Assembly: GCF_028389875.1 (NCBI RefSeq)
Contig: NC_084702.1
Location: forward strand, 53,974,053-54,038,052
Reading direction: 5' to 3'
Source of the DNA: Rhea pennata
Lineage: Eukaryota; Chordata; Aves; Rheiformes; Rheidae
DNA: 64,000 nucleotides
Position 1 is the first letter of the stretch. Every line of letters begins with the position of its first letter. Positions 1 to 13,200 of this stretch are shown piece by piece. The position numbers were made by a program, and so were the translations under genes. The notes beneath the pieces were generated by a model. The model was given only the letters and a program-made list of their open reading frames with translations. It was not told the DNA's origin and ran no database searches.

Positions 1-692
1 TTTGGTAGTACTTTGCTTTATGCACAACCCTATTATTTCTATAAGAATTTATTTTAACTAATATACTATTCACTACTTAAAAAAAAAGTCTGTCAGAGTC
101 TGGTTCACATTTTTTCTCACAAATACAGTCAGCAAAGTCAACCTACACATAAGAAGGTCTGTAGTTAGTTTCTAATCATCAACCAACCAGTTTGCAATAG
201 AATCGGGTTTATTTCAAGTATAGTAGTTATATAAGAAATTTCATTACTACTTGCATAATGATGACAATTTCACAGTTCCTATCTGTAGAATCTATACAGT
301 CTGCCAGTCTGATAGGTGCTGCAAAGCATTCAAGAGCTGATGTGATAAAATAAGGGCTAATTTGATGTTTTGCGTAAAATCTGAAACATTTCTTAGGCCT
401 GTCATTGTTTGGCTACGTTTCTGTGAGAGTGTTGATACTATCCCACATCCCTACACTCTGGTCTTGAAGGCCATTGTTGCTGCTATTTATGCTGTTTTTT
501 AATAAATGATACTGTTCTTCAGTTTATTAGGCAACAGCCTATATACAGACATATAGCTGGCATGTTTGCCTGAAGGAGCAGGTACTCTGCAGCTTTAATG
601 ACAATCTACCACCCCCTAAAGAGTTAAACATCATACCTAGCTCAGTTAACCAGACCTTAAGCTCAGCTGACTACTTAACCCTAAGTACTTAC
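1..692 (-). other. CKMT2: CKMT2 intron (after first coding exon)
   Basis: This lies downstream of the donor at 691-692 in the direction of CKMT2 transcription. No second coding exon (expected to start near residue 51, after the LFPP motif) is seen, so it is beyond the left edge. The sequence is AT-rich, with no repeat or RNA gene recognised. Confidence 0.8.
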
Positions 693-844
693 CTTGGAGG
701 GAAGAGTTTTCGTTTTTCTTGTACAGTAGCTTTAACATTTTGCTGATTGAGGAGGTACCCAGTGGTTAGGGCCCCTGTGCCTGCTGCTGCAAAGAGCGCA
801 GCAGCTCCACGGCCAGCCAGGAGACGACAGAAGGTGCTAGCCAT
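693..844 (-). CDS. CKMT2: CKMT2, first coding exon (mitochondrial creatine kinase, sarcomeric)
   Basis: Sarcomeric mitochondrial creatine kinase sits in the intermembrane space of muscle mitochondria. It transfers phosphate from ATP to creatine next to the adenine nucleotide translocator. This exon encodes the first 50 residues plus two bases of the next codon. It begins [18 protein letters not shown] and ends with KRKLFPP followed by AG, then a strong donor GTAAGT at 692-687. Residues 1-39 are a basic, alanine-rich mitochondrial transit peptide. By homology the mature protein should start near residue 40 ([11 protein letters not shown]). I remember the chicken form with H where this has Q, so this is probably another bird or an allele. 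The start is chosen because it has a G at -3 and G at +4 and matches the family start exactly. Only about an eighth of the roughly 420-residue protein is here; the kinase domain lies off the left edge. Confidence 0.95.
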
Positions 845-865
845 TCCTCTGGGAGGATGCAAGGT
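845..865 (-). other. CKMT2: CKMT2 5' UTR part of the first coding exon
   Basis: These are twenty-one untranslated bases between the acceptor AG at 866-867, which follows the pyrimidine-rich run TTGTCTTCTCTTGTAG, and the ATG at 844. A clear acceptor this close to the start means at least one non-coding exon lies upstream, toward higher coordinates. Confidence 0.85.
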
Positions 866-3800
866 CTACAAGAGAAGACAACCTGATATCAACCCGTAAG
901 CCCTCATGCAATGCGAATGACAAATCAACTCACTTTTAACAGCTGTCCAATAAAAGAAACAATTCATTCTTATTATGGTTTACATAGAAACAGTGAGTTG
1001 GGGAAAAAAAGGTTAGTATCTACTGTATTTCTACACAAGTACCTTTGGTAGTCTTGGAAATCCATTGATTCTTAGTGCTGTATTGAGCACACAATTCTTA
1101 ACCCAACATTCATAATATTTTAATTCTTTTGATGATTTAGGGCCATAATTGAATCCTTTAGCTTGCTTCATAGCAACAATACATTACACAGAGGCATCTT
1201 TTTAGCAACCAAAATAGTACAATCCCAGAGTAAAAAAAATGCAGACAAAAATATTCAAAGGGATAAGGGTTATTTTGGGTAATAGGAAAGGAGGCTAAAA
1301 TCTTGTGGTGGTTTTGAGTCTGACTAAAGCATTTTATGGTATAATCAATTACACAACAGTGACTACAGGTTACACGGTTTTGTGGCAAGGGATGGGATAA
1401 GGCATCCTGCAGAGTCTGAAGTTTTAGGTCAATATTTTTATTGAAAATTGCTTCTAGATGACTTGGCTGTAAGTGGTTGTCCAGTCAGAAAAGTCAAATG
1501 CATCTGAATGTAGCATTCGGTGGGTCATTCTTTTCAGTGCTATCAACCTTTTCCATGCTAGCCTGACATGTTAAGTAGTTTGTCATTTTTTTTCTATATG
1601 AATAAAAATGGTTTAGAATTCATCAGCAAGGAAAAGAGAAAGTTTGGAGAGAAAAGAGGGGGAATATGGTAGACACCTAAAAATCCTGAATGGCATGGGA
1701 AAAGTGGATAGAGATAACTCTTCACTGTCTTTTCCAATATAAGAATACAGCCCATCAAACGGAGCTAGTGGGAGCAAAACTAAAAACAAACAAATGTGGG
1801 TGGCTATGTAGGATATGGAAGTATAAAGTCCAGTTACTTTGCACCTGTCAAGCAACTATACAGACAGACAGCTTTCAGAACAGCAAATACTGCTGGAAAA
1901 AGCAAAGTAAAATGACTTCTTCAAGCTCCAAGATGTCACTTAGCAGAGGTACATTATAACTATCAGTTTATGACTCTCAGCCGTGAGATACCAAACTAGG
2001 ACTATGTATTTCTCTTAAGAAAAGACCTTTTCCTCTTCGAGAAAAAGAGATAATCTCATTTGCATTTATACCATGTGTGCTTTGCAAAGAACCTTAAAAT
2101 AAGAATGAACGTAACAGATAGCAAATTTAGAGGCCTTCCTGCAATTCAAGAACGGTCTTAGTGTGAGGAGCAGGCTTGTGAGGAAGAGGAGAAGCTCGTT
2201 TAAAGGTTGAAGTGTGCAGAGGTTTGTTGCGTGACAGTGTTCCTGGAAAATTCCTGTGGTATGGATTTTCAGAGCGCTAGAGAAGAAAAGACCTAGGTGC
2301 TTGGAGAAAGGAAGTCATTCTAGGCAACGCTGCTTGGGAAGGAAAAACCGGGCTCTTTCCAGGTTTGCGGTGTAGAAGCACGGAGGCTGAATTTTGTTAT
2401 TCCACCTAGCTATTTGGCAGAGGGATTTTTAAAATCCTTAACTGTCTCTTTCATGCCTTCAACACACAATACGTCTAACTTTCCTTCCAGTGAAAGGTGA
2501 TGACTGACTGAAAGAAGATTCAACATTCTTTCATTGAAAGAATTTCCCAAAAACAGAAATAGGGAAGAGATGACAAAGGGAGGGCATTTTTTTTTCTCCA
2601 TTAGGAATAGATTTTGACTTCCTCAGCTATGCCAAGCCTTTGAGAATTAATTGCACAGCACTAGAATGTAATGAGATATGTGTGATACAGAAATGGGGCA
2701 TGAGGCAGATCATTCCCTCTTGGCCCAGCAATATAGCTTTATCTTATCCCAGGGAATGGTTCCTCTCCATCAATGAATCAGTTTAGGTAAGTCAGAGTTA
2801 CAGGATTTGTAACTAGAATGGGATTTTTCCCTGCCAAAATACAATGGGAGAATGTTTGACTTGAAATCAAAATCAAATACTGATTTTGTGATAGAGACTT
2901 TTATACTCCTTTTCTCCTTATTTAACAGATGGTCCTTTTGCCTTTTCACACTACAGTATCTCCACCCTACACTCTGGAAATATTTGCTTATGACTAATCT
3001 GCGGAGCACTTATTGTTATACCTAAATTATCTGAAACAAAGGATGTATTTTCATAACAGCTCTATATATTTATAGTTTTGTTTTGCAGATGCCATTTTGA
3101 CTGCAGGGAATTGACTGACAACCAAAATCATGTCCTGAAAACTAGCAGCCTTATCAAAATCCCCTTGCAGATGATGACATTATGACTTCAGCTACCCCAG
3201 GCACTCACTGGAGTTTCCACCAGCTTCTTGGTAGCTTCTGAATCCTGTGTTACTTTAAGGGACAAATCTGGTCCATATATCTGATTAAACTAGAGGAATT
3301 GTGTGCAATGTATCCTTACGAAGCCATACGATGCACCATAGTGTAATTATAATGCTTCAAAAAGAACCAGAGCATTGTACATTTTGACTACAAAATATAC
3401 TATGGCCTAACAGGTAATGCACAGCCTTAGACAGGGCATTATATTTAGCTACATTTAGTTATTTCGCATGATATCTGCTTGCAAATATGCATTGTATTGA
3501 TGGCTGTTTTCACATAACATCCATTCCTTATATTAATGCGATATGACACAAAAGTCCTGTGCTTTGTACCAGCAACTTGATTGACTGACTGCATATTTTT
3601 CTACCTTGGAGCCTTTTCCAATGATCAAGTATGCACCAGAGACAGAGGCAACATTCTGACGAGAAAGTCACTATCCTTATCAGTATGATGTTGTGATCTG
3701 AGACTGCAAGTTAAACACAGAGTGTTCTTGGCTATATACTTGGAATTAACCTATTCTTGAGGAGCTGAGCACTACACAGGAGCTCTGTGAGTGTGAAGTA

Positions 3801-4640
3801 TGCTAGAAGTTGCTATCTAATGAAGGAGAAACCATGCTCACTGAATTTGTTAAAAGCTAAAGGTACTTCAGCTGCTGATTCGGTTCTTCTGCTTTTGTAT
3901 TCTTCACTTTACCCTTGCAACATTTATTGGATGAGAATGAGATCCTGAGAGCAACAGAGCAGAACTAAACCTTTCACAGAATTTGGAGTGCAAAGAATAC
4001 CCAATGTTGCTGCAGATAGCTGGCATCCTTGACTTTCTGGCTGAACTATACTGTGTTTCTGAGGTGTGGGGTAGTCACAGAAATCACACTCTGTGAACAA
4101 AAACGAACCACCTGGAAAAAGTAAGGGAAAAGGGATTAGTTTAAAAAACACCTTCTTTGTAACTCAAGTGGTGAAGGCTTTGTGCCATAGCTGACCTAGG
4201 AAATACAGAGAAGTTGTACCACTTGGTTGAACCTTACTCCTTCTGCAGAAAGCATGTAAAGACCTCCTCCTCAATCTTTGCTTTGGTTATGTTCGATTAG
4301 ATGTCCAATGCAAAGCTTTAACCTCTGAGACAGATCCTCTCAACAGTGACAGTTTTCTTGTCATCTTCTCTCTTATTCAGGCAGCAGCAGCAGTTTTCTC
4401 ATCTGTTGTTTTAGGATCTGATACATTAAATGGGTCTGTAACTTTGGGAATAGCATTTGGACACCTGTTCAAAAGCAGATTTTACGCCATGAAAATGTTT
4501 TTATTTTTTAATTAAAAAAGTTCCATAACCCAAGTGTATGTTATCCTCCATTGGGCTTCCACGCCCTGTCCTGCAGTACACTCTTGCCTTGTTGAATCAC
4601 AAAAAGGACTTCCCCTACCTGAAGCCAGGCACTACTTTAC
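866..4640 (-). other. CKMT2: Probable CKMT2 5' UTR intron, no coding exon seen
   Basis: This is AT-rich sequence between the first coding exon and the candidate upstream exon. Its right limit depends on that exon being real. Short open frames here (for example near 1.7, 2.5 and 4.0 kb) have no recognisable protein character. No repeat family was recognised. Confidence 0.5.
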
Positions 4641-4714
4641 CTGACAGATGCTTGTCTACGAGCTCTTGACAGTCTCCAACACGGGAGATTCCACAGTCTG
4701 TGAAGGTTAACTAC
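4641..4714 (-). other. CKMT2: Candidate non-coding upstream exon of CKMT2
   Basis: On the minus strand a 74-base block is framed by a T-rich acceptor ending TATTTTTAG (AG at 4716-4715) and a donor GTAAAG at 4640. The CKMT2 coding exon has an acceptor 21 bases before its ATG, so an upstream non-coding exon must exist, and this is the best-framed block in the first 5 kb. It could equally be the first exon if the T-rich run acts as a MEF2/TATA element. Transcript data would decide; I did not recognise the sequence itself. Confidence 0.35.
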
Positions 4715-4724
4715 CTAAAAATAA
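4715..4724. promoter_or_regulatory. Possible MEF2 site
   Basis: CTAAAAATAA on the plus strand matches the MEF2 consensus YTAWWWWTAR exactly. It abuts the candidate CKMT2 upstream exon. MEF2 commonly drives muscle and heart genes such as creatine kinases. The same bases also form the T-rich end of an acceptor on the minus strand, and such sites are common by chance in AT-rich DNA. Confidence 0.25.
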
Positions 4725-6544
4725 AATAAAAATTAGAGAGTAAGAGAGACTTTTTTAAAAAAAAAAACCCAACACTTACTTACCCTATAATCTCTTTCCC
4801 AAACTTCAAAATTCTGAGAGCATAGTTTCTGTCTTTACTAATATGTGCATCAGCTTTGTAAACTGAGTCACTCCTGCAGAAAGGTGAATCTGCTAAGTGA
4901 TCTGACAAGCATTAGTCACAGCATCATGCAGTTGATGCCTGCCAGAATTGGAAGATGATAGTGGGCTTGAACTTTTGCTCCTTGGGTAGGAACTTCTGAT
5001 TGCAGTTTGGCACAGCAGTCTTAAGGACCATCATTCATTGCTGTCAAATGCAAAGGATCTGGGGGAACATGACAGAAATGTTTATGCGAAGAAGAAAGTC
5101 AAATTTGGATTGCTGTGGAAAGAGGTTTCTTATATTTCTGTCAAAATGGTGTAACTCCTATTTTAATAAACACCTCTCGCCACAAGGGTGGGCTATAGTT
5201 CCGAATATAGATATACATAATATACTGCAGCACAAACTGAATCCATGTTACGCATCACACAGTCTGCAGGCAATCAAAACAGTGTAAACAGACTTGCCTG
5301 AAAACTTGAAGTTTTTAGCTCAGCAACTAAAACAAAGAACTTTTAAATAATTAGGGTTGGTAATGAACAGAACACTTTTTCTAACAGGAAATAAGACTGC
5401 TATATTTCCCTTTTCAAATTATTTTATCCTCTAAAAAACAGATTTTTAAACAAAGCATTGCTTCAAAACAAAAATTCTGAAAGATTCATTCTAAAAGGGT
5501 CTGAATGAAATGGTCTTAACCTAAAAAAAATCTAATTAAAACTATTTGTCAAATCTGACCTCAAATCATAGAGATTCATTTTTTTTTCCCCATAGAAAAT
5601 GTCAAACTGCACTAACAGTAAATTCGCACCATCACCACCACTGTGGATTCAGAGAATGGTAATTACCCAGGCAAGCGCATAGTTAAAATGCACAAGGTTT
5701 TGTAAGAACACTGTATCAGAAACACCAGGCTGTGACTCAGATTTCTCTTCAGACTATCACTAGACATCCCCTGTAAGGATTTCACTTTTACCTTTGAACA
5801 TTTACCACTGTACAGCCTTAAAAACAAATACACTTTTTCTTTCTATAGGAGTTTACTAAGGGTCTTGCCAAGTGCTTATGATGATAGAAAATTCATTTTC
5901 TCATAAATGCCTATAATGCTATCAAGACAGCTAGATTCTCAAGATCAGAAGAACTTTTACGATTATCAGTTTTAACCCTCTGAAAAAGAATCCAGAGTTT
6001 TCCCAAACCGATCAGGTGTGTTGGAAGGAAAACATCTCCATTAAAAAAATCATGCAGAGTTTGATCTGGAGCAGCCAATGGAGTTCCAGAGATTAATCAA
6101 CCCCTGAGTTAAAAAAATAAATAAAAATCACACTTTATTTCTTGTCTGCATTTGTGTGTCTTCAACTTTGAATCACTGGTGTTCGTTAAAACTTTATCAG
6201 TTTATTGCAGAAATTTCTACTAGTTATCTGTTCTGTATCTGGTTATTTAATTGCTAGCTCTTTTTTGTATCCCTATCACTTTTTAACCACATTTTCAAAT
6301 TTATTAATCATTCTTTGGTTCTTCCCTGAGCATTTTCCATTTTATTTTCATCCCCAGCATCCTCCTGATTCCAAAATGATCATTCGACTCCAGTAATGGT
6401 TGTGCCAGGTCCTTGAAATAGAAGCAGTAGAACATCTGTACACCTACTAAATAATTTATGGAATCAAATATCGTATTAACCCTTTGGGGCCACAGTAGTT
6501 CCCTAGAAGTTCATGCTCTGTTAATTGTCTGCAGTGTTTTGGCC

Positions 6545-6690
6545 CCTCCGCAGAGGCACCGCTCCCCGGAGTTCTCCAAACGGCAAACACAGAGCGATGA
6601 CTGCAGTCAAGTCGCATTCAGGAGAGCAGAGCTTTCTGGTCAGAGACATACGGGAACTGTTTCTAACACAGAAATGGAGACACTGTCGAA
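6545..6690. promoter_or_regulatory. Local CpG cluster, possible regulatory element
   Basis: At least eight CpG dinucleotides fall in about 150 bases, within flanks that are almost free of CpG. The block includes the perfect palindrome TGACTGCAGTCA at 6598-6609. It lies about 5.7 kb upstream of the CKMT2 start codon, so it could be a promoter, an upstream exon or an enhancer, or a recently arrived sequence. No TATA box or exon border was recognised. Confidence 0.25.
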
Positions 6691-7189
6691 TAAGATTATG
6701 TGATATGGCTGTCCGTAATAGCAGCATCCTGATTAGTCACTATCAGTCCCATCAGTTTTTTACTGCTACTTCCACTTTCCCTTTAAACTATAATGCTTCC
6801 TAATAGCCAGAAAAGCTTTTTCCTCAGTTGTGGGATTTTGGACATACTAATAAAATATTCTTAAATGATTCTCAAGTATCATTTCCATTTTCCTACTTAA
6901 AAAGTGTTTCTCTGCTGATTGGTTTATAATGGCATCAATCTTTGTAGAAATGAGCTCTTTCAATGCAGTACAGGTTATGTACACATTTGGACTTTATTTT
7001 GGTTGCATGTAAAAGAGAATCAGTTGCATGTAAACCGGCACTGATTTTCAGTTCTGTGAACACCTCTTCTTTAATTGCCCAAATGAGATCTAATTTCCAT
7101 GGTATTGGACACAACGTTTTTTTGAGGTATGAAGCTTTGTACTTTGTAAGAGTGAGACAGTTGTTTCTTTACTAATTTGATGATATCAG

Positions 7190-7226
7190 AGCTACTAAGT
7201 AGCTAATTAGTAGCTACAGCTACTAA
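7190..7226. repeat. Short inverted and direct repeat
   Basis: AGCTACTAA (7190-7198) and its exact complement TTAGTAGCT (7207-7215) form 9-bp arms around 8 bases. AGCTACTAA then recurs at 7218-7226. No element or function is recognised. Confidence 0.6.
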
Positions 7227-10200
7227 GCCATTTTACACATGATTTTATTTGAAATATTTGGGGAAGTGATCTATCGTGAACTGTTTCAGTGTAAGGCTGT
7301 GAAGAACCAAGACCAGCACATGCATTCTGAATGCAGAACAGCAGAAGTGAACTCATCAGGAAACACAGCAATCCAAAGTGCGTAAACGAGAATTGGTATT
7401 TTGCAGCAGGCAGATCAAGATCGGACCACTAGCTCAAGTCCACAGATCAAGACAGCACAGATGTTATTGCAGGTTGATGAAAAGAACAGTAGATATGAAC
7501 TGCCAGCTAGAGAAAAGCACGAGCTTCTCAACTCCCATAGCAAGTTATGGAAATACAAAAATGCGCCTAATGAGTACTGCTGTGCTGCAGCCAGAAGAGT
7601 GCACCTCCATTTATTGCACATGGTGTCACTGGTTGGTTTGGCTCACAAACTCTCCCCAGTGCAAGGGGCTTGCAAAGGTTGCTGGCCATCATGTGATGTC
7701 CTATTGAAGTCATTAATCTCCTGCTTTTCCTTACCACTGCCAGGGCTGACTGGCCTGTACTCGCAACAGTTGTGCTCTGATGTCAGCCAGCACCGACAGT
7801 ATGTCCGGCTGTCTTCCTCTTCCCCTTGCAGACAACATGGCCTTGGATACAAACTTCAGCAGTGTCCACAATGGGCCATCCATTAGCTGCTGAAGGTGCA
7901 GATAAACATAATATCAGCTGGTATCCACAGGCTGTTTTCCTGTGGGGGGAGGAGGAGAAGGGGGAGGTTTTTCTTTTGTTAACTAACTGTGCTGCAAGAC
8001 TTCTGGATTTGAATCTAACTCAGAGCTTTAAATGCTTGGACAACTAGTATTACACATTTTGCCCTTTTTATGTCATTCTGCTCATAATTGGGATAACTGG
8101 CGTAGTCTCATGATAACATGTCTTTTGTATCCCTACAGGATTACCCATGCTTTTGACCCGAGGGCAGAGCCTGGAGAAAAGCTCAACAGTTCTGAGACAG
8201 GAATTTGTAACTGGCAAAGAGTCCTCTAAGATTTTATTCGCAAGGTCATTTGCACTTGGTCTGTCACTTGGAGAGAACAAAAATACTGTTCTACACAAGA
8301 AAAGAAATGCAGACAATTGGCTCAGAGACAGTATGAGAATATCTTCTATGCAACAGGTTCACTCTTGCAGTGAAAAGTTTTGATTAATTCCTCAAAATCA
8401 TTTTGTGGACCAAGTTAATAGGGAGTGGCCACTTCATGTGAGAAGTGGTTAATTGCAAGGGGAATAAATGCAATATCCTCTTAAAATAACAGTCATTAAA
8501 CCACACAACATACAGTACTAAATGTTTGCAAAAACAAGTTTTCTTCATAGACGAACACAATTATTCCTGTTCTCTCACCACATGAGCACCATAAAGGGCA
8601 AAGCAAATTCAGTGCCAAATTGGAATAGGCTTTTCCAGGGCAATATTCCATAAGCTGTGGATGACTTATGGCTCCCAGTGAATCAGTAACAGCTACCTGG
8701 AAGGTCACAGTCTTAGAGGTCATAGCCTATCTTTTTTCCCATCCTCAAGATTTCCTCAGCTAACTGTAACCAACCTTTGAAACATTAACATTCTGACAGG
8801 AGCATCTCATGTTCTTAGAACCGTATTTTGATACCATAAAAAAAATCACTTACCATGCACAAAACAAAAAAAGACCAAAGCCAGATTATTAAATTCAGCA
8901 GAAGTCACTACAGCAGTTATGGTGCTGGTTCAGTAGCCCAAAGGATTCCAAATACCAATTAATGTGAAGTTGTTGTTAGTAGTCACAGTTTGAATCCCAG
9001 TATGGAAAAAAAATGGAGAAAGTTTATTTCTGAGTCTTAAACCAGTTTTCACTCTTTCTTGCTATACCTCTAATTTGAAACCTCTGTTAAAGGTCAATGT
9101 GCTCATCAAAAGAAATATGGCTTTTATACATCAGGTTCCTCATCAGCACTAAGAAGATTCCTCTTTTAATTAACAACTTAAGAAAATTCCATTGTATGAT
9201 GATGCAGCAAGACTCCCCTTGCTGCTCTGACCTGAGGGTGCACAGAGGTCTTCAGGATATTGGGTTCACAACTACAGCCTTGTTCAAACTTGGTAGTGTC
9301 ACACTGCACACAGTGATCCTGTCATCTGCACACAGGTGCAACCATTCCAACCACTTTTGGAAACTTCAGAGGAGACTGAATTATCATAAATGCACAAACC
9401 ATTTCTTTACCCTTTAAAAAAATGCAGTCTTTTACTACTACCTTTAATATAAACAAACCAACTCTTTTGCAATTAACCCTTTACTTCCTTAAACTTCTTT
9501 TTACAGAGGAAGTTGTCAGCGCCACCTGCTTAGGTGGGTATTAATGTAGCTGAACATAAATATTGATTATCATTTATTTTACACTAGGCAACACATGTGC
9601 TTTTGGCTGAGGAGAGAAAAATGGTACAAGGGTTACAGACTGAACAGTGACATTTCTAGAAATAGAACTAGATTAAATATTTGAACCATGTCACGGCTGG
9701 TATTAAGTACCACACCATGTGATCCTGAGCGACATTTTAGAGGAATGGCAGAGTCACAGCTAAAGTTCACACAGATACATAAACACAAATAGCATATCTG
9801 CACATTGCAAATTGTTAAGCTGTCCCACTAATTAATGGTAATGTTGTAGCGCACAGTACTTTCCATGTGTTAGAGAAATGGATTACAAAGGATGCTGGCC
9901 TGTTACATTTGAGAAATAATTCCTCTAAGTTATCCTTAATTAATCCAAATATTTCTGCTGAAGCCACTAGCATGCCCTTCTACAGCAATCATGGGCACCT
10001 TAGAAACATGCTGTACATTTCTAACTACCAGATATACCATTTTCAGAGGCCCAGAAAACAGTTTACATTTTGCTATATTACTCTACAAGGTCAGAGCATA
10101 AGATACAAAATAAAATATTACATCTCACAAAGCAATATTTGTGTTTTCCTGCCTTTTTCATAGCTCAGCCTCAGCAAGATGTGAAACTTTCCAATCTTTC

Positions 10201-13200
10201 CAACTGTCTGGATTTAAGATAAAAATCTCCAGAATGCAGAAATAATGTTCATGTTGACATCATTCTAACTATGCCTTAATTGCAGCATGGAATATTTCAA
10301 AGAAAAAATAACTAAGATTCAGTTTCTTACTCCTCATAATTCCAGAGGTCAGTGCACGGTACAAAAAAAACCTAAGCCTATTTTTTAAAAAAAAAACCCG
10401 AATCCCCAAACACCTTACTATGAAAGGAGAAGATATGGAAAAGACTGTGATTCCTAACAGGTCAACAAACTACCCTTCGTAACAACATGCTTTTTGATTT
10501 CTACCAGCTGAAGATCTGGCCCATTACATCTAACCTTGTGAGATTTAGACCCTCAAATTCTCCTACCAAAGCCAGTCAAAGGTGCTTGGAGTGCTTGCCC
10601 TTCTGAACCAATCAGAGACTATTTTATAATATGAAAAACTCATTTCCACAGTGCAGAGAGCTACAACCTAACTCACAAGTAACTTCCCAAATTAGAGATA
10701 GTTTCTCTTAACTGTTTTAACATATCTGCAAAGGAACTTAGTTTTCCTTTATTTAAACTATTACTTAAGGGTCAACATTTGAAGCAGCTGCACAGTGAGC
10801 TGACACATTTTCCTGCACTTTGTCCACTAAGTAGTTATGCAACTCAATAAATTATAACCAAATTACACTACATCCTGTGGTGCTTTGAATTCATTTTTAA
10901 TAAGCTTCCTATTTGAAATGCCACCATTCAAGGTAAGATAAGCAACAGAGTTAGTTAAACTGACCTTGAAGCAGAAGGTAGACACGTCTTGCAGCGAGCC
11001 TAGAGTGTAAAGGGAATAACAAGTTGGTGTGCTGACAGGAGTCCAGGTAATATGAGAGGGGGGAAGGAGGTGGGGGAAAGAAAGTAATTGCTGCAGTGGC
11101 CAATCCTATGTCACTCAGTTACATCAATGACATTTGCTCACACAAGGGTGCCCTTGAGGACACAAGCAGGATGTGGTAGAAGAGGGTCATTTAACAGTTG
11201 GGTGAGAGCAACATCATCTTTCAAATACCTCTCAAGGGGAAAGAGATTACATCAGCCAATGACTGGCCAGATGCTTAACTGCAATGAGATGCCTCTGCAC
11301 TGCTTCACCCCAAGGCCTCTTTGGGTAAAAGCCAAAAGAGAAAGGGCATGAGCAGGCCTCTCAGAGACGCCTGAGAGCAGGAGAAATCCACCTGTACTAA
11401 CTCCACATGGAAGCTGGTCAGAGCAGGAAACTGGACTTAGCTGTCTGAAGAATGAGATGAGATGACAGCAGGCCTACCTTTTTTCTTCTTTTTAATTCGC
11501 TACATAAATTATTTTTGACTACACGTAAGGTAGGGTCCAGAAATATGGCATGTAAAAAGTGCTGATAGAAATCAACTGCTAGGGTGGTTTCTGTGGCCTC
11601 ACATTAGAGTATTAGCTACATACCAATAAAATATTAGAAGAAATAACGTGCTGGGTGGGAGTGCAAAAAGAACACATACATACTTTTATTCACCCAGCTC
11701 TGCTCCCACTGAAACTAAAGATTTATAAAGGCTGACAGAACACAAAGGCAAATAATGAGCCGCTTTTAAAAACTGAAGACTTTAAAACTATTTCCACTGT
11801 ACATTTAGTATTTCCTGAATTATTCCTGGCAATTTCCTAATCCCAATCTCACTTTTGAGATTTACAAAACATACACATATTTCCCCCAAAGTGTCAGGAT
11901 TTCTTTTTTAGAGTAATGAGGGAGCCACGCATACCCACTATAATTAAAAACAAAGCAGCCACCTCAGAGCAATCCATCTGGACTACCTAGTATTTGCAGC
12001 ACTCCCTCTTTACTGCACCTGTTCTTTTATCAACCCGATGTTACATTTTTGGGTTTGATCCAAAAAAGCCAACTGAGGATCTCTGTAAGGGAAAATGAGT
12101 ATAAAAAGATGAGCAGAACAGCAATACAAAGCAAATCTGCCCTGTCAGGAATCAGCAAAGAAAACAGAAGCCAGATTTTCTTTGCATCCTCAACAAGGGC
12201 TACTTTTTGATTGTGTTGTATCTTTTGCTTTGGCTATAAGGATCCTACTCTGCATTAGATGTAGAGCTTTGGATACGAACATTACTTCTGCGCTGGCTGT
12301 CACCTTTTTGCTCATAGTGCTGCCCTCACAGCCAGCCTGCAGTTCTGCAATTCATGACTGAGGCTCATAGCCCTTTTAAAGTTTTGACAACACACATCAT
12401 TTTTCATGAAGTCCCTGAAGGCAAAAAGACCTTCATCTCAGTTAATTTGATGAAACCATGATCTTAAATGCCTTGCTGACTTATAATTAAGTGGATGTTT
12501 AAGTTACTTGCCAGATCAGAGCCTAGAACAGAAGATGCACATAAAACTCAGTCTGCTAACTAACATCACAAGCACCTTGCAAATGGTGTTAGCATGTTCC
12601 CTTCTGATTGCTGAAGAACATATCATTAATACTTGAAAAATAACTTAATCTAACAACTGTTCTTTGATCTTTTTTCTAAGGAACTCAGCTACAGAACAGT
12701 TGGAATGCTACAAACCGTCCATAAATAATGCCCTGTTTTCATCTCTATCTAACCTAACTATTTATGTCAAATCTCCCAGTTAAAATGCTTTTTTGCTTTT
12801 AGTGCTTGTGCCGGGGAGGTAGTGGTAGCTGAGTGTTAATTCAATTGCTATTCATATTAATGCCATCTGTCCCTGCACAGGGAGTTCAGCTACAATTCAG
12901 CAATAATTTTTGCTTCATTAGAATTTGTTGTGGATGCTGTTGAACAAGGAAGTTATCTATACAGACTGCAACTAAGATCATTTTGTTCCAGGAAAAGGAC
13001 TTTCTAATTGACATGTTTATTTCAAAGAAAAAATCTATATAGTCAAAGTTCCATATATGGGAAATAATTTATTAGTAATCAAAGAAATCATGAAAGAAAT
13101 GATACTGCTAGTTACGGTTGTTACTTATTACATGTATCAAATGAGAGGACCTCATCTTAGCTGAAGAGCTTGCAAGCAAGCATGCTTAATTATTAGCTCT

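Noticed and set aside
6525..6803. Plus and minus open frames over the CpG cluster
   Set aside because: They overlap each other in several frames because the patch is locally GC-richer; no protein features.
7401..7886. 161-codon plus-strand open frame
   Set aside because: No domain, no coding-like codon pattern and an overlapping open frame in another phase. In 64 kb read in six frames a few frames of this length are expected by chance.
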